From Asparagopsis taxiformis (taxonomy: Eukaryota; Rhodophyta; Florideophyceae; Bonnemaisoniales; Bonnemaisoniaceae), in the NCBI GenBank assembly GCA_030407315.1, contig JALQPE010000558.1:1-37619 (forward strand): 37,619 bases of DNA, in the 5' to 3' direction. The notes below the pieces were generated by a model. That model made no database searches, was not told the DNA's origin, and saw only the letters and a program-made list of their open reading frames with translations. Position 1 is the stretch's first letter. Every line of letters begins with the position of its first letter. Positions 36,570-37,619 of this stretch are shown one piece after another. The translations under genes were made by a program, and so were the position numbers.

Positions 36570-37619
36570 TCATTTTCGAAAGAAAGTCTTTTGCGAGAGC
36601 CTGCCCTTCACTTTCCTGCTCTTCTGTCGCATGGGGTGACGGTGACGGGGAGACGGCCCTTGGGCAGTAAGACTGGTCCTCCCAGGTCCAAGTTGAAGCC
36701 TGGTTGTGTGTCTTGTCGACGGAACCAAACCTCTCCCTCCTGTGTTGCGACGAGTGGGAGTGTCATCAACCGGCTTGGGGACCTTTTCTGCGTCCGCGGC
36801 TTGTGGTGCCGGGCGGAGGACAGCCATAACGTCTTCGTCGAGGGTGTCAAAGTACGCTGGCAGCTTGTCCGGATTTCCCGCTTGACAAGTATATTTCCAG
36901 CGCCCCCCAGCGGTCGGACTCCGGCCAGGTGTACAGTCCGGGTTGACGATAAGAAACTGCAACCGGTCGAAGAACTTCCTCACAAGGTCCCTAAATGCAC
37001 TGTGCTGCGCACTGGTTCTTGTCTCTACTTTTCCACCATATCCATCAGGATGAGATAGGGAGCTTTGTCGTGGTAGAGATCTAGCTTCTGCTCCATCGGT
37101 GCGAATAGACCTTCATCGAGCACGTCAAACCAATGCTCACTGCTGTCGAAAATGATGTACGGCGCCATCAACTCTTCGAAGCTGGAAAACTTTGCGGCGA
37201 AGGCCAATCGGTCCAAGCATGGTATAAAACTTGAACCACGTAACAAGCTCGATTAGTGCTTTTCCGATGGGCTGGGACGCGTGCGCTTCGTTCCCCTCTT
37301 CGGCCGCGTCGCCTATTCGGCGACGCGCAGGTTCTTGTTGTGATTTCGGATGATAGACAACGCTTGGAAATACATCAATACCTCGAACGTTTCCGGTGGA
37401 GCAGAACGAAGGCGCTTGGTTCCCCGCGCTGCGGCGCCTGTAGTGGCGAAGGAAGCATGTTACATCCAATAAGGAAGGTCTGCGGCAACGATCCCAGAAA
37501 GGATGCGTGCTCAACCCATTGCCCGATACGCTCATCCTGTCTTGAAACTCGGCATCGGTAATGCCAGACGAACAATCTGCTTGGCTCGCTCAACGTTCAT
37601 CTCTGCCATGACGATTTCG
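36570..37619 (-). pseudogene. N-terminal region of the decayed methyltransferase-SET gene
   Basis: Pieces in different frames (about 36983-36570, 37246-37025, 37535-37140, and a frame open at the right edge with AEMNVERAKQIVRL) look like protein rather than shadow: FSSFEELMAPYIIFDSSEHW, FFDRLQFLIVNPDCTPG. They lie upstream of the DPPY part, as the N-terminal region does in the intact gene, but clear residue-level matches are few. It may extend beyond the window. Confidence 0.5.

Noticed and set aside
1..37619. tRNA or rRNA genes
   Set aside because: No cloverleaf-like or conserved rRNA segment was noticed on either strand; a covariance-model search was not possible here.

Overview
The window is eukaryotic, repeat-rich nuclear DNA. 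It holds an LTR retrotransposon with 5' LTR, gag and pol, two inverted copies of a cut-and-paste DNA transposon, and proteins with SET, chromodomain and 2-oxoglutarate-dioxygenase-like folds. Genes are compact, show no clear introns and often lie on opposite strands. An alga or other protist fits, and a red macroalga is my guess, but the sequence alone does not prove the lineage.

Layout. (1) 1-9810, minus strand: a Ty3/gypsy retrotransposon with 5' LTR, intact gag, a frame-broken pol (protease, reverse transcriptase, RNase H, integrase) and a C-terminal chromodomain. Its 3' end lies beyond the left edge. It sits inside the transposase gene of the next element. (2) 9811-12346: left copy (L, minus) of a CACTA/Plavaka-like DNA transposon, cut by the retrotransposon. 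(3) 12347-26751: an unusual gene block, described below. (4) 26752 to about 31800: right copy (R, plus) of the same transposon with a nearly complete transposase. Its far end is not recognised. (5) 31851-34137: a broken gene for a coiled-coil protein of unknown family. (6) 34810-37619, minus: a decayed relative of the methyltransferase-SET gene of the central block.

The central block is the most interesting part. Two paralogous sets of genes repeat in the same order and orientation. Left set: ParB-like protein (minus), family X (plus), family Y (minus), dioxygenase-like protein (plus). Right set: DNA methyltransferase-SET fusion (minus), ParB-like protein (minus), family X (plus), family Y fragment (minus). 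The transposon ends cut the left set inside its ParB-like gene and the right set inside its Y gene, which accounts for the missing members. The right-edge relic suggests a third set. The ancestral cassette is inferred to be: methyltransferase-SET, ParB-like, X, Y, dioxygenase. By fold this combines a putative DNA adenine methyltransferase, a histone-methyltransferase-like SET domain, a ParB-type domain and a possible 2OG/Fe(II) oxygenase. It could be a mobile or selfish chromatin-modifying module. Palindrome clusters with a shared ACCCGGT core lie between its genes.

Single-base frame breaks, several in homopolymers, occur in pol, X-left, the ParB-methyltransferase junction, the R transposase and the coiled-coil gene, while gag, methyltransferase-SET, Y-left and the dioxygenase are open. 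Whether these are real decay or assembly errors cannot be told from the sequence alone.
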